Of a stretch of DNA of 14,557 bases, positions 1-6,981 are shown in pieces. Under the pieces are notes generated by a model that did not search any database, was not told where the DNA came from, and saw nothing but the letters and a program-made list of their open reading frames with translations. The DNA lies in assembly GCA_024231375.1 (NCBI GenBank), contig JAAEQP010000040.1:1-14557 (forward strand), given 5' to 3'. The translations under genes were made by a program, and so were the position numbers. The DNA is from a bacterium. Lineage in GTDB: Bacteria; Hydrogenedentota; Hydrogenedentia; Hydrogenedentiales; SLHB01. Position 1 is the stretch's first letter, and each line of letters starts with the position of its first letter.

Positions 1-1
1 G

Positions 2-1234
2 GTTCTACTATCACTTGATGAGGCTGGCGGGAAGTCCTGGTATTACTATATTCACGCCATGGGGCCGCACGACCCGTACGAACCGCCCGCGCCATACGAC
101 CAAACCTTCGCCCGTGACAAGTATGCCGACGATGAGGAACAGGCCAGGCGCCAGCGCCTCCTCGATCTGTACGACGGCGAGATTCTCTACACGGACCTTC
201 AGTTCGGCCGTTTGATCGGCGGGTTGAAGGCCCGGGGACTCTACGATAACACCCTGATCATCGTCGTAGCCGACCACGGCGAGGAGTTCTGGGAACATGG
301 CGACGAGGGGCACGGCAAGACCTTGTATGAGGAACAGCTTCGCATCCCGTTTCTGATGAAGCTCCCCGGGAGCGCGCACGCCGGCGAGACCCTTGAGGAG
401 CTTGTCGAGATGGTCGACATCGCACCGACGGTGCTCGAGATGATCGGCTTGCCGCCGCAACCTCGGTTCCAGGGGCGGTCCCTGGCGCACTACATTGAGT
501 CCGGCGAACTGGATCCCCAGCCCGGTTACGCGAACCTTGAGCTTCACGGCAAGAATCTGGTGACGGTGAAGACACCGCGCGACAAGATGATCGAGGACCG
601 CACGGAGCATCGCGTCAGTTGGTACGATCTTGAGGTTGATCCGGGCGAGCACGCCCCCTCTTCCGAGGCTCCGGAACGAGCCGTCCATCTGCCGCGGCAC
701 GCCGAAGACGTGGAAATGGGCACCGTCCAGGGTCTCCATCTGTTGGTGACATTCGCGGCCGGTGACGAGACGCGCCTCCGCGGGTGCTTGGAGGGCGAGG
801 GACTGGCGTCGCATCGGGTTCACGCGCCGATTCGCGAGGCCCGCGCGTCGCGCGAGGAAAGTCATGTCCTCTTCTCCGCGTTGCCGGGCGCCGACGATGG
901 GGACGAGGAGATGACGCGCGCAGACTACATGCACTTGTTTGTCAGCATGTGGCCTTCGGCGCAGGTGACGCTGACGCTGGAGGCGGACAACGCCGACGGC
1001 GAACCGGTCGAGCTGTTCGTGGCGGGGATGGGCGAGGATGCGGAGGCTGTCCTTCTCGACGGCCCCTTGGACTTGAACGCGCTGACAGCCCCGCCGCAAG
1101 TCATCAATCCCGCGGGATTGCCCCGCGAGACGAAGGCCTATCTCTGGTATGTGATGCCGGGTCAGGAGCTGACGGAGGAAGAAGTGCCTGAGGAGACGCT
1201 GAAGGCGCTGGAAGCCCTCGGCTACGTGGATTGA
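2..1234 (+). CDS. Sulfatase family protein, 3' part (N-terminus off window)
   Basis: This is a sulfatase-superfamily hydrolase (sulfate ester cleavage) whose reading frame is open at the left edge, so the formylglycine motif (C/S-x-P-x-R) and the signal peptide cannot be seen. Numbering from base 2, the visible part has the HxPYxPP-type segment at residues 23-29, with Gly at 21 where DPH is usual. It also has the metal-binding DHG at 91-93, the HGKTLYEEQ segment at 104-112, the IP-F-hK strand, and the family's usual ending LEALGYVD. Between the classical DLEVDPGE segment (about residue 210) and that ending lie roughly 170 extra residues that look like a beta-rich accessory domain. The gene is convergent with the next one, with only 10 nt between the stop codons. 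The substrate is unknown; a related phosphatase or transferase of the alkaline phosphatase superfamily is the main alternative. Confidence 0.85.
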   Translation, partial: VLLSLDEAGGKSWYYYIHAMGPHDPYEPPAPYDQTFARDKYADDEEQARRQRLLDLYDGEILYTDLQFGRLIGGLKARGLYDNTLIIVVADHGEEFWEHGDEGHGKTLYEEQLRIPFLMKLPGSAHAGETLEELVEMVDIAPTVLEMIGLPPQPRFQGRSLAHYIESGELDPQPGYANLELHGKNLVTVKTPRDKMIEDRTEHRVSWYDLEVDPGEHAPSSEAPERAVHLPRHAEDVEMGTVQGLHLLVTFAAGDETRLRGCLEGEGLASHRVHAPIREARASREESHVLFSALPGADDGDEEMTRADYMHLFVSMWPSAQVTLTLEADNADGEPVELFVAGMGEDAEAVLLDGPLDLNALTAPPQVINPAGLPRETKAYLWYVMPGQELTEEEVPEETLKALEALGYVD

Positions 1235-1244
1235 GCCGCGGGCC

Positions 1245-2528
1245 TCAGCCCGTCAGGAACGGCACGGTGTAGGCTGCCGACGGCATCACGTAGACGGTCG
1301 GCTCCGAGATGCCGGCGGCAGAAAGCTCCTCGCGGGCCGTGTCCAGGGCATCGTCAAGCGACCCGGCCTTCCGCGCGCCCAACACCCCCACCTGCTCATC
1401 GTCCAGGTCCGTCACCATGAGCGCGAGCGGCGCCTTCTCGACCGTCGACAGGGCGGTCTGGCCGTTGATTTCGCTCTGCCTCCTGAGTCCCGCCATGATG
1501 GCTTCACGACTTCCGAGTCGCGCCCACTTCAAGAATTGATCGCCGCCTGGCCCCTCCTCACACCGTGCCGCGAGTACGATGCGTCCCGTCGGCTTCACGG
1601 CCTGATACGCGTTGTACAGCGCCTTGTGGGTCTGCACGTAGTTCTTGGTGGGACCCGACGCCGCAATCACGATATCCGCGCGCTCCCCGATGGTGACTGC
1701 GAAGAGGCCGAAGGCGAATTTGGTTGCCCTGCGATGAGCCGCCTCCAAGTCGCCAGCGAACACCGCCGCGATCCGGCCCTGCCGGTTCAGCACGGTGTTG
1801 ACCATACAATCGACCTTCACCAAACCCGCTGCCTCCTGCATGTCCTCGGCCACGGGATTGCCGTCCAAGGCGCCGATTCGGACAGCGGCATCCAACCGGT
1901 CCTCGGTTGGATGCAGGTTCATGGCGTGGTTGTGAGCGATGGAGTCCACGCTGCTGATGCCCGGGAGAATCGATTTGCGGCCACCTCCGAATCCTCCGAA
2001 ATAGTGGAGCACCACCGCGCCGGTCACGATGAGGCGATCCGCATCGACGGCGATTCGGTTGAGCCGCACCTCGGTTCCGCGGGACGTCCGGCCCACGTGG
2101 ACCATGGCGTCGGCGTCGTGGGCATCGTGGATGAATAGACGCCCGGCAAACCGTTCGCAGACGTCCTTGCCGAGAATCTGGGCCTGCTCGTCCGGGGTGG
2201 GCCCGCGATGCGTGCCCGTGGCAAACAGGAACCGGATATCGCTCTCGGCGACGCCCGCTTCAGTGAGTCCGTCGAGCAAGACCGGCAGTATCTTGTCGAC
2301 CTTGGTCTTGCGGAAGGAATCGGACACGACGATGGTTGCGGTTTCACCGGGGCTGACCGTTTCGAAGATGGTTCGGTCCTGACCGATAGGATGCTCCAAT
2401 GCCTCACGCGCGGCCGCGCCCGTATCGGCCACCGCGGGCGTGTCGGCGACGTCCAACGTGTCGAGCACTCGCCCGAAGTTCAGTTCGGTGTCAATCGTGC
2501 CGGTTCCGTACGGTAGGGAGAGATTCAT
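1245..2528 (-). CDS. LarA-family nickel-dependent racemase/epimerase
   Basis: 427 aa, full length for the LarA (DUF2088) family of nickel-pincer 2-hydroxyacid racemases and epimerases. These enzymes use a covalently bound NPN cofactor in the cytoplasm. Residues matching the known L. plantarum LarA active site are present at nearly the same positions: D70 and R73 (SDSFR), H107 (ATGTHR), H175 (VLHYFGGFGG), K185 (GGRKSILPG, the lysine that binds the cofactor), H201 (HNHAM, nickel ligand), and Q299/K302. It is therefore probably active. Lactate is only one possibility, since homologues act on malate, phenyllactate, hydroxyglutarate or aldonates. The start overlaps the stop of the upstream gene as ATGA, and AGAGG lies 6 nt before the ATG. 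It is the last gene of a four-gene operon. No larB, larC or larE cofactor gene is in the window. Confidence 0.88.
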   Translation of the reverse strand: MNLSLPYGTGTIDTELNFGRVLDTLDVADTPAVADTGAAAREALEHPIGQDRTIFETVSPGETATIVVSDSFRKTKVDKILPVLLDGLTEAGVAESDIRFLFATGTHRGPTPDEQAQILGKDVCERFAGRLFIHDAHDADAMVHVGRTSRGTEVRLNRIAVDADRLIVTGAVVLHYFGGFGGGRKSILPGISSVDSIAHNHAMNLHPTEDRLDAAVRIGALDGNPVAEDMQEAAGLVKVDCMVNTVLNRQGRIAAVFAGDLEAAHRRATKFAFGLFAVTIGERADIVIAASGPTKNYVQTHKALYNAYQAVKPTGRIVLAARCEEGPGGDQFLKWARLGSREAIMAGLRRQSEINGQTALSTVEKAPLALMVTDLDDEQVGVLGARKAGSLDDALDTAREELSAAGISEPTVYVMPSAAYTVPFLTG

Positions 2529-3070
2529 GGGTTCCTCTGCTCGCGGTCGTATGCTTTCTGAAGTGCCTGGTACGTGTTACGCCAGGACTTGCCCGAATCC
2601 CAGGACGTGACATTGTCACGGCGGGCTTCGGCGTTGTCGATTCCGGCCTGCCCGTCCGCGCCGACGGAGTAGATCTGGTAGCGACCGGGGGCGTGGAATC
2701 CTTCCGCGCCGCGGAATGCGCCCGAACCCGCATTCTCGTAGCAGGTGCTTGGCACGTAGTGGTACGCGCGCCGCCATCCGTCCAGGGGCGGCCCGTCGGG
2801 GAGGTAGAGGACATTGCGGGACAGGTGGTCGGTGGCGGCACGAAGTCCTTCGGCGCCTGCGGGTGGGTATGCGCCATGGTCGCCGCGATAGGTGTCAACG
2901 GCTTTCACCAGCGCCGCCAACTCCGCCTCGGTGCGATACATGCGCGCGAGGGGCGCGTCTTGCGGCATGCGGATCGCCTTGGCAGCATACACCGCGACAA
3001 CGAGCGCCAGCGGCGCGCCAACCACCAAAAGGATGCTGCGGCACCGTCGACGCTTCGGATCAGAGGTCAA
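2525..3070 (-). CDS. Membrane-anchored GspG-like (type II secretion pseudopilin-like) protein
   Basis: 181 aa from a TTG start at 3070-3068, chosen because GAGGAG lies 7 nt upstream and the resulting overlap with the upstream gene is only 11 nt. An ATG at 3145 in the same frame would overlap 86 nt and add a non-family leader. A basic N-terminus (KRRRCR) and one membrane helix (about residues 12-30) predict an N-in anchor with a periplasmic body. Residues 46-158 follow the C-terminal domain of GspG major pseudopilins: a long helix with ALVKAVDTYRGDHGAYPP (54-71), LDGWRRAYHYVPS (96-108), then GRYQIYSVGADG (129-140) and the acidic calcium-loop-like tail ending SWD (156-158). The prepilin peptidase motif (G/F-T-L-x-E) is absent, so it is probably not assembled into a pseudopilus like true GspG. 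Role unknown; the operon context suggests envelope sensing or scaffolding. Confidence 0.78.
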   Translation of the reverse strand: MTSDPKRRRCRSILLVVGAPLALVVAVYAAKAIRMPQDAPLARMYRTEAELAALVKAVDTYRGDHGAYPPAGAEGLRAATDHLSRNVLYLPDGPPLDGWRRAYHYVPSTCYENAGSGAFRGAEGFHAPGRYQIYSVGADGQAGIDNAEARRDNVTSWDSGKSWRNTYQALQKAYDREQRNP

Positions 3071-3788
3071 GGTCCCGCTCCTCGCTGGTGTCGCGGTCGA
3101 CGATACACAGCACGAAGACAGCAGCAAAGGCCACGCAATCGACATAGACCGCCACGACGTTGACCAGCGTCAGGCCCGCGAACTGGGCAAGCAGATGGTC
3201 CCTGGTGAGGCCTACCTGCATGAACAGCGCCACTGGCACAAGGGTGATCAGACATACGATCATCGTCGCGGGAAACTGGCGGCCCAAAGGCGCGAGGGCC
3301 TCGCCAAGCCGGATGTTGTCCGTGACGCCCTGGAACATGATGGCCGCCCCGACCGGGACGGATAACACAAGCACGCCCACGTAGATCATGAAGAACACCG
3401 TGGCCCCGCCAACGCTATCGCGCGATTCGGCCATGAAGTCGGCCAAGTAGAGGGCGGCGACTGAGGCGATTCCAAACACGAACCACAACCAGAAGAACCG
3501 ATCCAGAGCGACGCGGTCGTCGCGGACATTCCAGAGAGGATTGTCGATGCTACGGCCCAGCCGTGTGAAGACCAGGCATTGGATTGCGGCAAGCCAGCCT
3601 GTCAAGGCGAGGTCAACGCCGAAACTGGCCCACTTCTCCGCCGCCGGGTGGGCATGGAACGCATCCCACTCCGTGAGAGCCCGCCACCCTACGCCAAAGC
3701 ACGTCACAGCCACGCCCACCGCAAGGTACAGAAACAGGGCGGGAAGGTTGCGCTGAACGGCCTGTATGGCGTCTTTGAGTAGTGGCAC
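3060..3788 (-). CDS. Hypothetical six-helix integral membrane protein
   Basis: 242 aa with a GTG start (3788-3786) preceded by AGGCGGA about 7 nt upstream, and 3 nt after the stop of the PilZ gene. I do not recognise a family. Hydrophobic segments lie at about residues 15-35, 56-76, 98-117, 129-152, 173-193 and 202-230, fitting six membrane helices, with both ends probably cytoplasmic and a short acidic tail (DRDTSEERDLDL). The loop between helices 4 and 5 (TDNIRLGEALAPLGRQFP) resembles the amphipathic connector seen in several small bacterial membrane families, but no catalytic motif stands out. Its stop overlaps the TTG start of the GspG-like gene, so the two are probably translationally coupled. 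The position between a PilZ receptor and a periplasmic-facing protein suggests a signal-transfer or transport role, which is inference only. Confidence 0.8.
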   Translation of the reverse strand: MPLLKDAIQAVQRNLPALFLYLAVGVAVTCFGVGWRALTEWDAFHAHPAAEKWASFGVDLALTGWLAAIQCLVFTRLGRSIDNPLWNVRDDRVALDRFFWLWFVFGIASVAALYLADFMAESRDSVGGATVFFMIYVGVLVLSVPVGAAIMFQGVTDNIRLGEALAPLGRQFPATMIVCLITLVPVALFMQVGLTRDHLLAQFAGLTLVNVVAVYVDCVAFAAVFVLCIVDRDTSEERDLDL

Positions 3789-3791
3789 GGG

Positions 3792-4916
3792 TCAGTCCGC
3801 CTGGTGATGGCCGCCGTGAAGCATTGCCTGCTGTTTTCGCGACACGTAGCGGGCGATGGTGTCCCGGTCCTCGTCCTCAATGGCGACAAAGGCGGCCCGG
3901 ACAAGGCACTGGCCGGCGGACAGGGCGTTGGTCGTGACGATGTGCGCATGCACGTCGAACGTATCGGCGCTGGACAACTCCAACGGAACGCGAAGGATGA
4001 CCTGCTTTGGGACAGCCTGGTTCAGTACCATGGCGAACCCGCCCGCGCTTACATTGAGCATACGGCCACGGATCTTCGTGACCGCGCGGCGCGTCTTCAA
4101 CTCCTCGCTCGTGAGCCGTTTGAACGCGTCGCCTTCGTCGATTGGCGCGTTCAAAATGCCCACGTTCGTCGTCTGTTCGTGGCGTACGCGGAAATGAGCC
4201 CGCGACTGGAGCCGGGTGAGGCTGGATGTGTGTGCAAAAACGAGTTCCACGGGGTCGTCGTCCATCCGCGTGTAGGTGACCACGAACACATACCGGGCGT
4301 CTTCTTCGCGCCACATCCGGAAGCGGATGTCTTCGCCCGCACGGAAGGACGGTGTGCCGCCCTGACCTCGGGGCGCTACATGAAACCGCGCTTCGTCCAC
4401 GGCCGACACCGTGCCTTGGTGCCAGCGGGGGGGCTTGTCGGCCACGCGCGACATCCACACCTGCTGTGTCTGATAGAGTTCGCGCGTGGAATGGATCTGT
4501 TGACCGATGGGGATGTAATCGAGGGCCAGGCGCATGCGTACGTCGCGAAGCGTTACGCCGACGTCCTCAAACCTCGCCGCACCTTCCTTCTCCCGGACTC
4601 GTGCCATCTCAGACTCTACACATTTGTCGAAGGCGTGACGCGAACTGATGCCGCGAATCGGATCGTCGGACGACCAGTGCTCGAGCATGGTCTGAAGAAG
4701 GTGTGTCTCAGCCGCCGTGAGTTCTTTGTCTTTGGCGGCGGCAAGCAGCTGTTTCCAGAGGGCCTCGCGGTGTCTGCGCCGCGCCGCAGCACGACGCCAC
4801 AGGTCGAGCAGAACCGCGCTCGCCAAGAGGACAAGAACGCCCACGGCCGCCCAGATCAACACAGGGTGACCCGTGCCGGGGAATTCTACCAACGGCAATG
4901 ACTCAGACGATCCCAC
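3792..4916 (-). CDS. Membrane-anchored PilZ domain protein (predicted c-di-GMP receptor)
   Basis: 374 aa, starting at a GTG (4916-4914) with a strong GGAGGA 7 nt upstream. One N-terminal membrane helix (about residues 18-38) is followed by a basic, helical linker. A region at about 120-235 is laid out like the YcgR-type N-terminal beta domain, and a C-terminal PilZ domain covers about 238-362. The two c-di-GMP motifs are visible: RxxxR at 239-243 (RAHFR) and N-x-S-x-x-G at 288-293 (NVSAGG). The layout therefore matches YcgR-like flagellar brakes and other PilZ effectors that bind cyclic-di-GMP, here tethered to the inner membrane. It is the first gene of the operon with the six-helix protein, the GspG-like protein and the LarA homologue. 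No diguanylate cyclase, EAL/HD-GYP or motility gene lies in the window, so its output target is unknown. Confidence 0.85.
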   Translation of the reverse strand: MGSSESLPLVEFPGTGHPVLIWAAVGVLVLLASAVLLDLWRRAAARRRHREALWKQLLAAAKDKELTAAETHLLQTMLEHWSSDDPIRGISSRHAFDKCVESEMARVREKEGAARFEDVGVTLRDVRMRLALDYIPIGQQIHSTRELYQTQQVWMSRVADKPPRWHQGTVSAVDEARFHVAPRGQGGTPSFRAGEDIRFRMWREEDARYVFVVTYTRMDDDPVELVFAHTSSLTRLQSRAHFRVRHEQTTNVGILNAPIDEGDAFKRLTSEELKTRRAVTKIRGRMLNVSAGGFAMVLNQAVPKQVILRVPLELSSADTFDVHAHIVTTNALSAGQCLVRAAFVAIEDEDRDTIARYVSRKQQAMLHGGHHQAD

Positions 4917-4946
4917 CCGGTTTCCTCCGAAACTTCAACCTGCCTG

Positions 4947-4975
4947 ATTATAGGGGGGCCGCACCATTGACGCAA
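4947..4975 (-). promoter_or_regulatory. Predicted sigma-70 type promoter of the PilZ operon
   Basis: On the minus strand, TTGCGT (4975-4970) is separated by exactly 17 nt from a perfect TATAAT (4952-4947). This -10 box ends 30 nt before the GTG start of the PilZ gene, leaving a short leader that contains the GGAGGA ribosome site. The -35 hexamer matches consensus at only three of six positions. A run of six C residues (GGGGGG on the plus strand, 4953-4958) lies just upstream of the -10 box. Confidence 0.55.
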
Positions 4976-5126
4976 CGCTTGCGAAGGGGACCCATGAGAA
5001 ATGGCGATCCAGGCGGGACCGTGGGCGATAACGGGTAGCGAAGCGACGCTTGACAGGATGTGCGGTCCGTGGAAGACTGGGGTGACCTGAAGCGTCTCTT
5101 TGCACCACAACGGGAGGGGTTTCGAC
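4976..5126 (+). promoter_or_regulatory. Leader region of the lactonase gene, weak promoter candidate
   Basis: This gene-free stretch should hold the promoter of the plus-strand lactonase gene. A perfect -35-like TTGACA lies at 5050-5055, but the best -10 match 17 nt downstream (AAGACT, 5073-5078) is poor, so the promoter assignment is weak. A strong ribosome binding site, GGGAGGGG at 5112-5119, lies 7 nt before the chosen ATG at 5127. No terminator or conserved leader structure was seen. Confidence 0.3.
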
Positions 5127-5984
5127 ATGATCTGGATAGTCTTACTGGCCGCTGCGAATGTTGGCGGGGCCGGCCTCACCGAAGGATCCGTGGAAATGGT
5201 GGCCGAGGGATTCCGGTTCACGGAGGGGCCGGTTTGGCTGGCGAAGGAGGGACTCCTCTTCACCGACATCCCCGCGGACACGATCTACCGCAAGGACAAG
5301 AGCGTCTATCGGAGCCCCAGCGGCAAGGCAAACGGACTCACCCTGGATACAAAGGGATGCCTGATCGCGTGCGAGCATTGGAATCGCAGGGTGACGCGGA
5401 CGGACGGGAAGGGCACGATCACCGTCGTGGCCGAACGGTTCCAGGGCAAACGGTTCAACAGCCCCAACGATGTCGTGGTCCGCTCGGACGGGTACATCTA
5501 CTTCACCGACCCCCCTTACGGTCTTGAAGGCCGGGAAGCCGAACTGGACTTCTCCGGGGTGTACCTGGTTACGCCAGACGGCACGGTGCGTTTGCAGTTC
5601 AGCATGCACAAGCGGCCCAACGGTCTGGCCTTGTCTCCCGACGAGAAGGTGCTGTACCTGGGGGACTCCGCGTCGGGATTCATCGATACCTTCGATGTCA
5701 AGAAGGACGGGACCTTGGCCAATCCCAGACTGTTCGCCGAGTGCCCCGGCCCGGACGGCATGAAGGTGGACGCGAACGGCAACCTTTGGACCACGGCTGG
5801 CGACGGAGTGCGCGTCTACAGCCCGGACGGGGTTCTGCTGGAGACCATCGCCTTTCCCAGGAAACCCGCCAACTGCGCGTTTGGGGACGAAGACTTCAAG
5901 ACACTCTACGTCACCGCCCGGCAGGGGCTCTACAAGGTCCGCTGCACTGTGGCGGGCATCCGCCCCGGCCGTCCCGGTAAGTAG
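5127..5984 (+). CDS. SMP-30/gluconolactonase family protein, probably exported
   Basis: 285 aa. The ATG at 5127 is chosen over an in-frame TTG at 5100 because GGGAGGGG sits 7 nt before it and a short hydrophobic leader (IWIVLLAAANVGGA) follows, suggesting export or membrane association. The body is a six-bladed propeller of the SMP-30/gluconolactonase/LRE-like family, which hydrolyses aldonolactones or similar esters with one divalent metal. Family positions are visible: E34 (FTEGPVW) as first metal ligand, N114 in NSPND, N165 in RPNGLALS and D210 in PDGMKVD. Blade signatures recur as GxLxxxxxG and DGYIYFTDPPYG (121-132). It stands alone between two divergently or convergently oriented units. 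Together with the LarA homologue and sulfatase it hints at sugar-acid metabolism, but the substrate is not readable from sequence. Confidence 0.88.
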   Translation: MIWIVLLAAANVGGAGLTEGSVEMVAEGFRFTEGPVWLAKEGLLFTDIPADTIYRKDKSVYRSPSGKANGLTLDTKGCLIACEHWNRRVTRTDGKGTITVVAERFQGKRFNSPNDVVVRSDGYIYFTDPPYGLEGREAELDFSGVYLVTPDGTVRLQFSMHKRPNGLALSPDEKVLYLGDSASGFIDTFDVKKDGTLANPRLFAECPGPDGMKVDANGNLWTTAGDGVRVYSPDGVLLETIAFPRKPANCAFGDEDFKTLYVTARQGLYKVRCTVAGIRPGRPGK

Positions 5985-6031
5985 TCAGGCTGCCCGCGCC
6001 ACACGAGGAACGGCGTTCAGACAAAGAAAGA

Positions 6032-6061
6032 GGGCGGAGGCGCCTCGGATTGCCTCCGCCC
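6032..6061 (-). terminator. Rho-independent terminator of the PEP-CTERM gene
   Basis: A perfect 10-bp inverted repeat (arms 6032-6041 and 6052-6061, core GGGCGGAGGC / GCCTCCGCCC) has a 10-nt loop. Read on the minus strand it is followed directly by the T-rich stretch TCTTTCTTTG (6031-6022), the usual intrinsic terminator layout. It lies 37 nt after the PEP-CTERM stop codon. The plus-strand side has no T tract, so it probably serves only the minus-strand gene. Confidence 0.8.
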
Positions 6062-6098
6062 ATACTCCGCTTCGTGCCAAAGTCGAAGTGCGCGTAAC

Positions 6099-6881
6099 CT
6101 ATTTCTTGAATCGCCGCCGCGCGATGGCGCCGGCCAAGCCCAAGCCCAGAAGAAGGAAGGAACTTGGCTCGGGGACGACGGTCTTGCCAGGCGTCCAGGT
6201 CAGGTCGGCGACATCGTTGCCGCATTCCTGGGTCCAGTGCGCGGTCACGCCTCCGTCCACAAGGGCGGCCAACTGAGCATCGGTCAGTTCGAAGCTCAAT
6301 TCCATCACCCAATGCTCGCCCTTGCGTGCGTTGGTGGTGTATCCGGCGGGAAGCGTGTACACGAACGCTGCGTCATTGCCCGTGTAGATCGCATCGTCAT
6401 CGTCCACCGCGTAGGGCTCGGAACCCGGAAAGTCATCGGGATCCTCCCACCACTCTCCCGTGCCGCTCCAGATCTCGCCGGGATCGGGCGCGCCACGATC
6501 AACGGTCACCACAGCCGTGTCCCAACCGTTGAGACCGAAGTCGAAGAAGATGTCGCCCGGAAGCAGGTCGCTGGCGCCACTCGGGCCCATGCCCTGCACC
6601 ATGGCGAAGTAGAACGTGTTGCCGGACACATACATGTACATGGCTTCGATGTCGAAGGGCTGACCGCCGCGACCGGGCCCAATCTGTCCGTCTTCGCTCA
6701 GCCATGCGCCCACGTTGCTGAAGGGGGTCCAATCGTTTCCGTGCCGATCCGTGGGTGCAGACACGCCCCAGTCCGACAAGTCACCGTCCACCGTAATGCC
6801 CGTGATGTTCGCGTCGGCGCTGAAGCACACCAAACCGCATACAGCCGCCAAGGCCAACATCTTGATTCCCGCAGTCCTCAT
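6099..6881 (-). CDS. PEP-CTERM sorting domain protein
   Basis: 260 aa exported protein. The start is the ATG at 6881-6879, because a classical signal peptide begins there (MRTAGIK, hydrophobic core, probable cleavage after ADA at 22-24) and GGGAGAAG lies just upstream; a longer frame to 6980 would run across the promoter. The C-terminus is a textbook PEP-CTERM signal: VPEPS at 236-240, a membrane helix (241-254) and the basic end RRRFKK. Exosortase/EpsH-type enzymes in diderm bacteria cut and attach such proteins at the cell surface, often in strains making exopolysaccharide. The mature part begins with VDGDLSDWG, is rich in Asp, Gly and Trp, and carries the HWTQECGND block (215-223) common in PEP-CTERM proteins. 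No exosortase gene is in the window. Monocistronic, with its own promoter and terminator. Confidence 0.93.
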   Translation of the reverse strand: MRTAGIKMLALAAVCGLVCFSADANITGITVDGDLSDWGVSAPTDRHGNDWTPFSNVGAWLSEDGQIGPGRGGQPFDIEAMYMYVSGNTFYFAMVQGMGPSGASDLLPGDIFFDFGLNGWDTAVVTVDRGAPDPGEIWSGTGEWWEDPDDFPGSEPYAVDDDDAIYTGNDAAFVYTLPAGYTTNARKGEHWVMELSFELTDAQLAALVDGGVTAHWTQECGNDVADLTWTPGKTVVPEPSSFLLLGLGLAGAIARRRFKK

Positions 6882-6963
6882 TTTCTCTTCTCCCTGGGGC
6901 TCCCCTTGCAGGCCCCAATCTCCAACTTGCTCAACTTCTCTCACGCCAGGCACCACCCAATAA

Positions 6964-6980
6964 GGCAATATCCGTGCCAA
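6964..6980 (-). promoter_or_regulatory. Predicted sigma-54 (RpoN) -24/-12 promoter of the PEP-CTERM gene
   Basis: The minus strand reads TTGGCACGGATATTGCC. It matches the sigma-54 pattern TTGGCACG-N4-TTGC with GG (6978-6977) and GC (6966-6965) exactly 12 positions apart, the fixed -24/-12 spacing. Transcription would start near 6953, giving a leader of about 70 nt with the ribosome site GGGAGAAG before the ATG at 6881. Sigma-54 control of PEP-CTERM genes through the PrsK/PrsR system is known in floc-forming bacteria; neither regulator is in this window. Confidence 0.68.
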
Positions 6981-6981
6981 T

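Noticed and set aside
11..1099. Long minus-strand open frame (362 codons) opposite the sulfatase
   Set aside because: It lies antisense to a gene with clear sulfatase motifs, is rich in Arg, His, Leu and Val without any family motif, and is the usual by-product of GC-rich codon use.
3804..4901. Plus-strand open frame (365 codons) opposite the PilZ gene
   Set aside because: The minus strand has a strong ribosome site, a promoter and both PilZ motifs, while the plus-strand translation shows no recognisable motif.
6882..6980. Longer N-terminus for the PEP-CTERM protein (33 extra residues)
   Set aside because: A proper signal peptide starts only at the ATG at 6881, and the longer version would begin inside the sigma-54 promoter.
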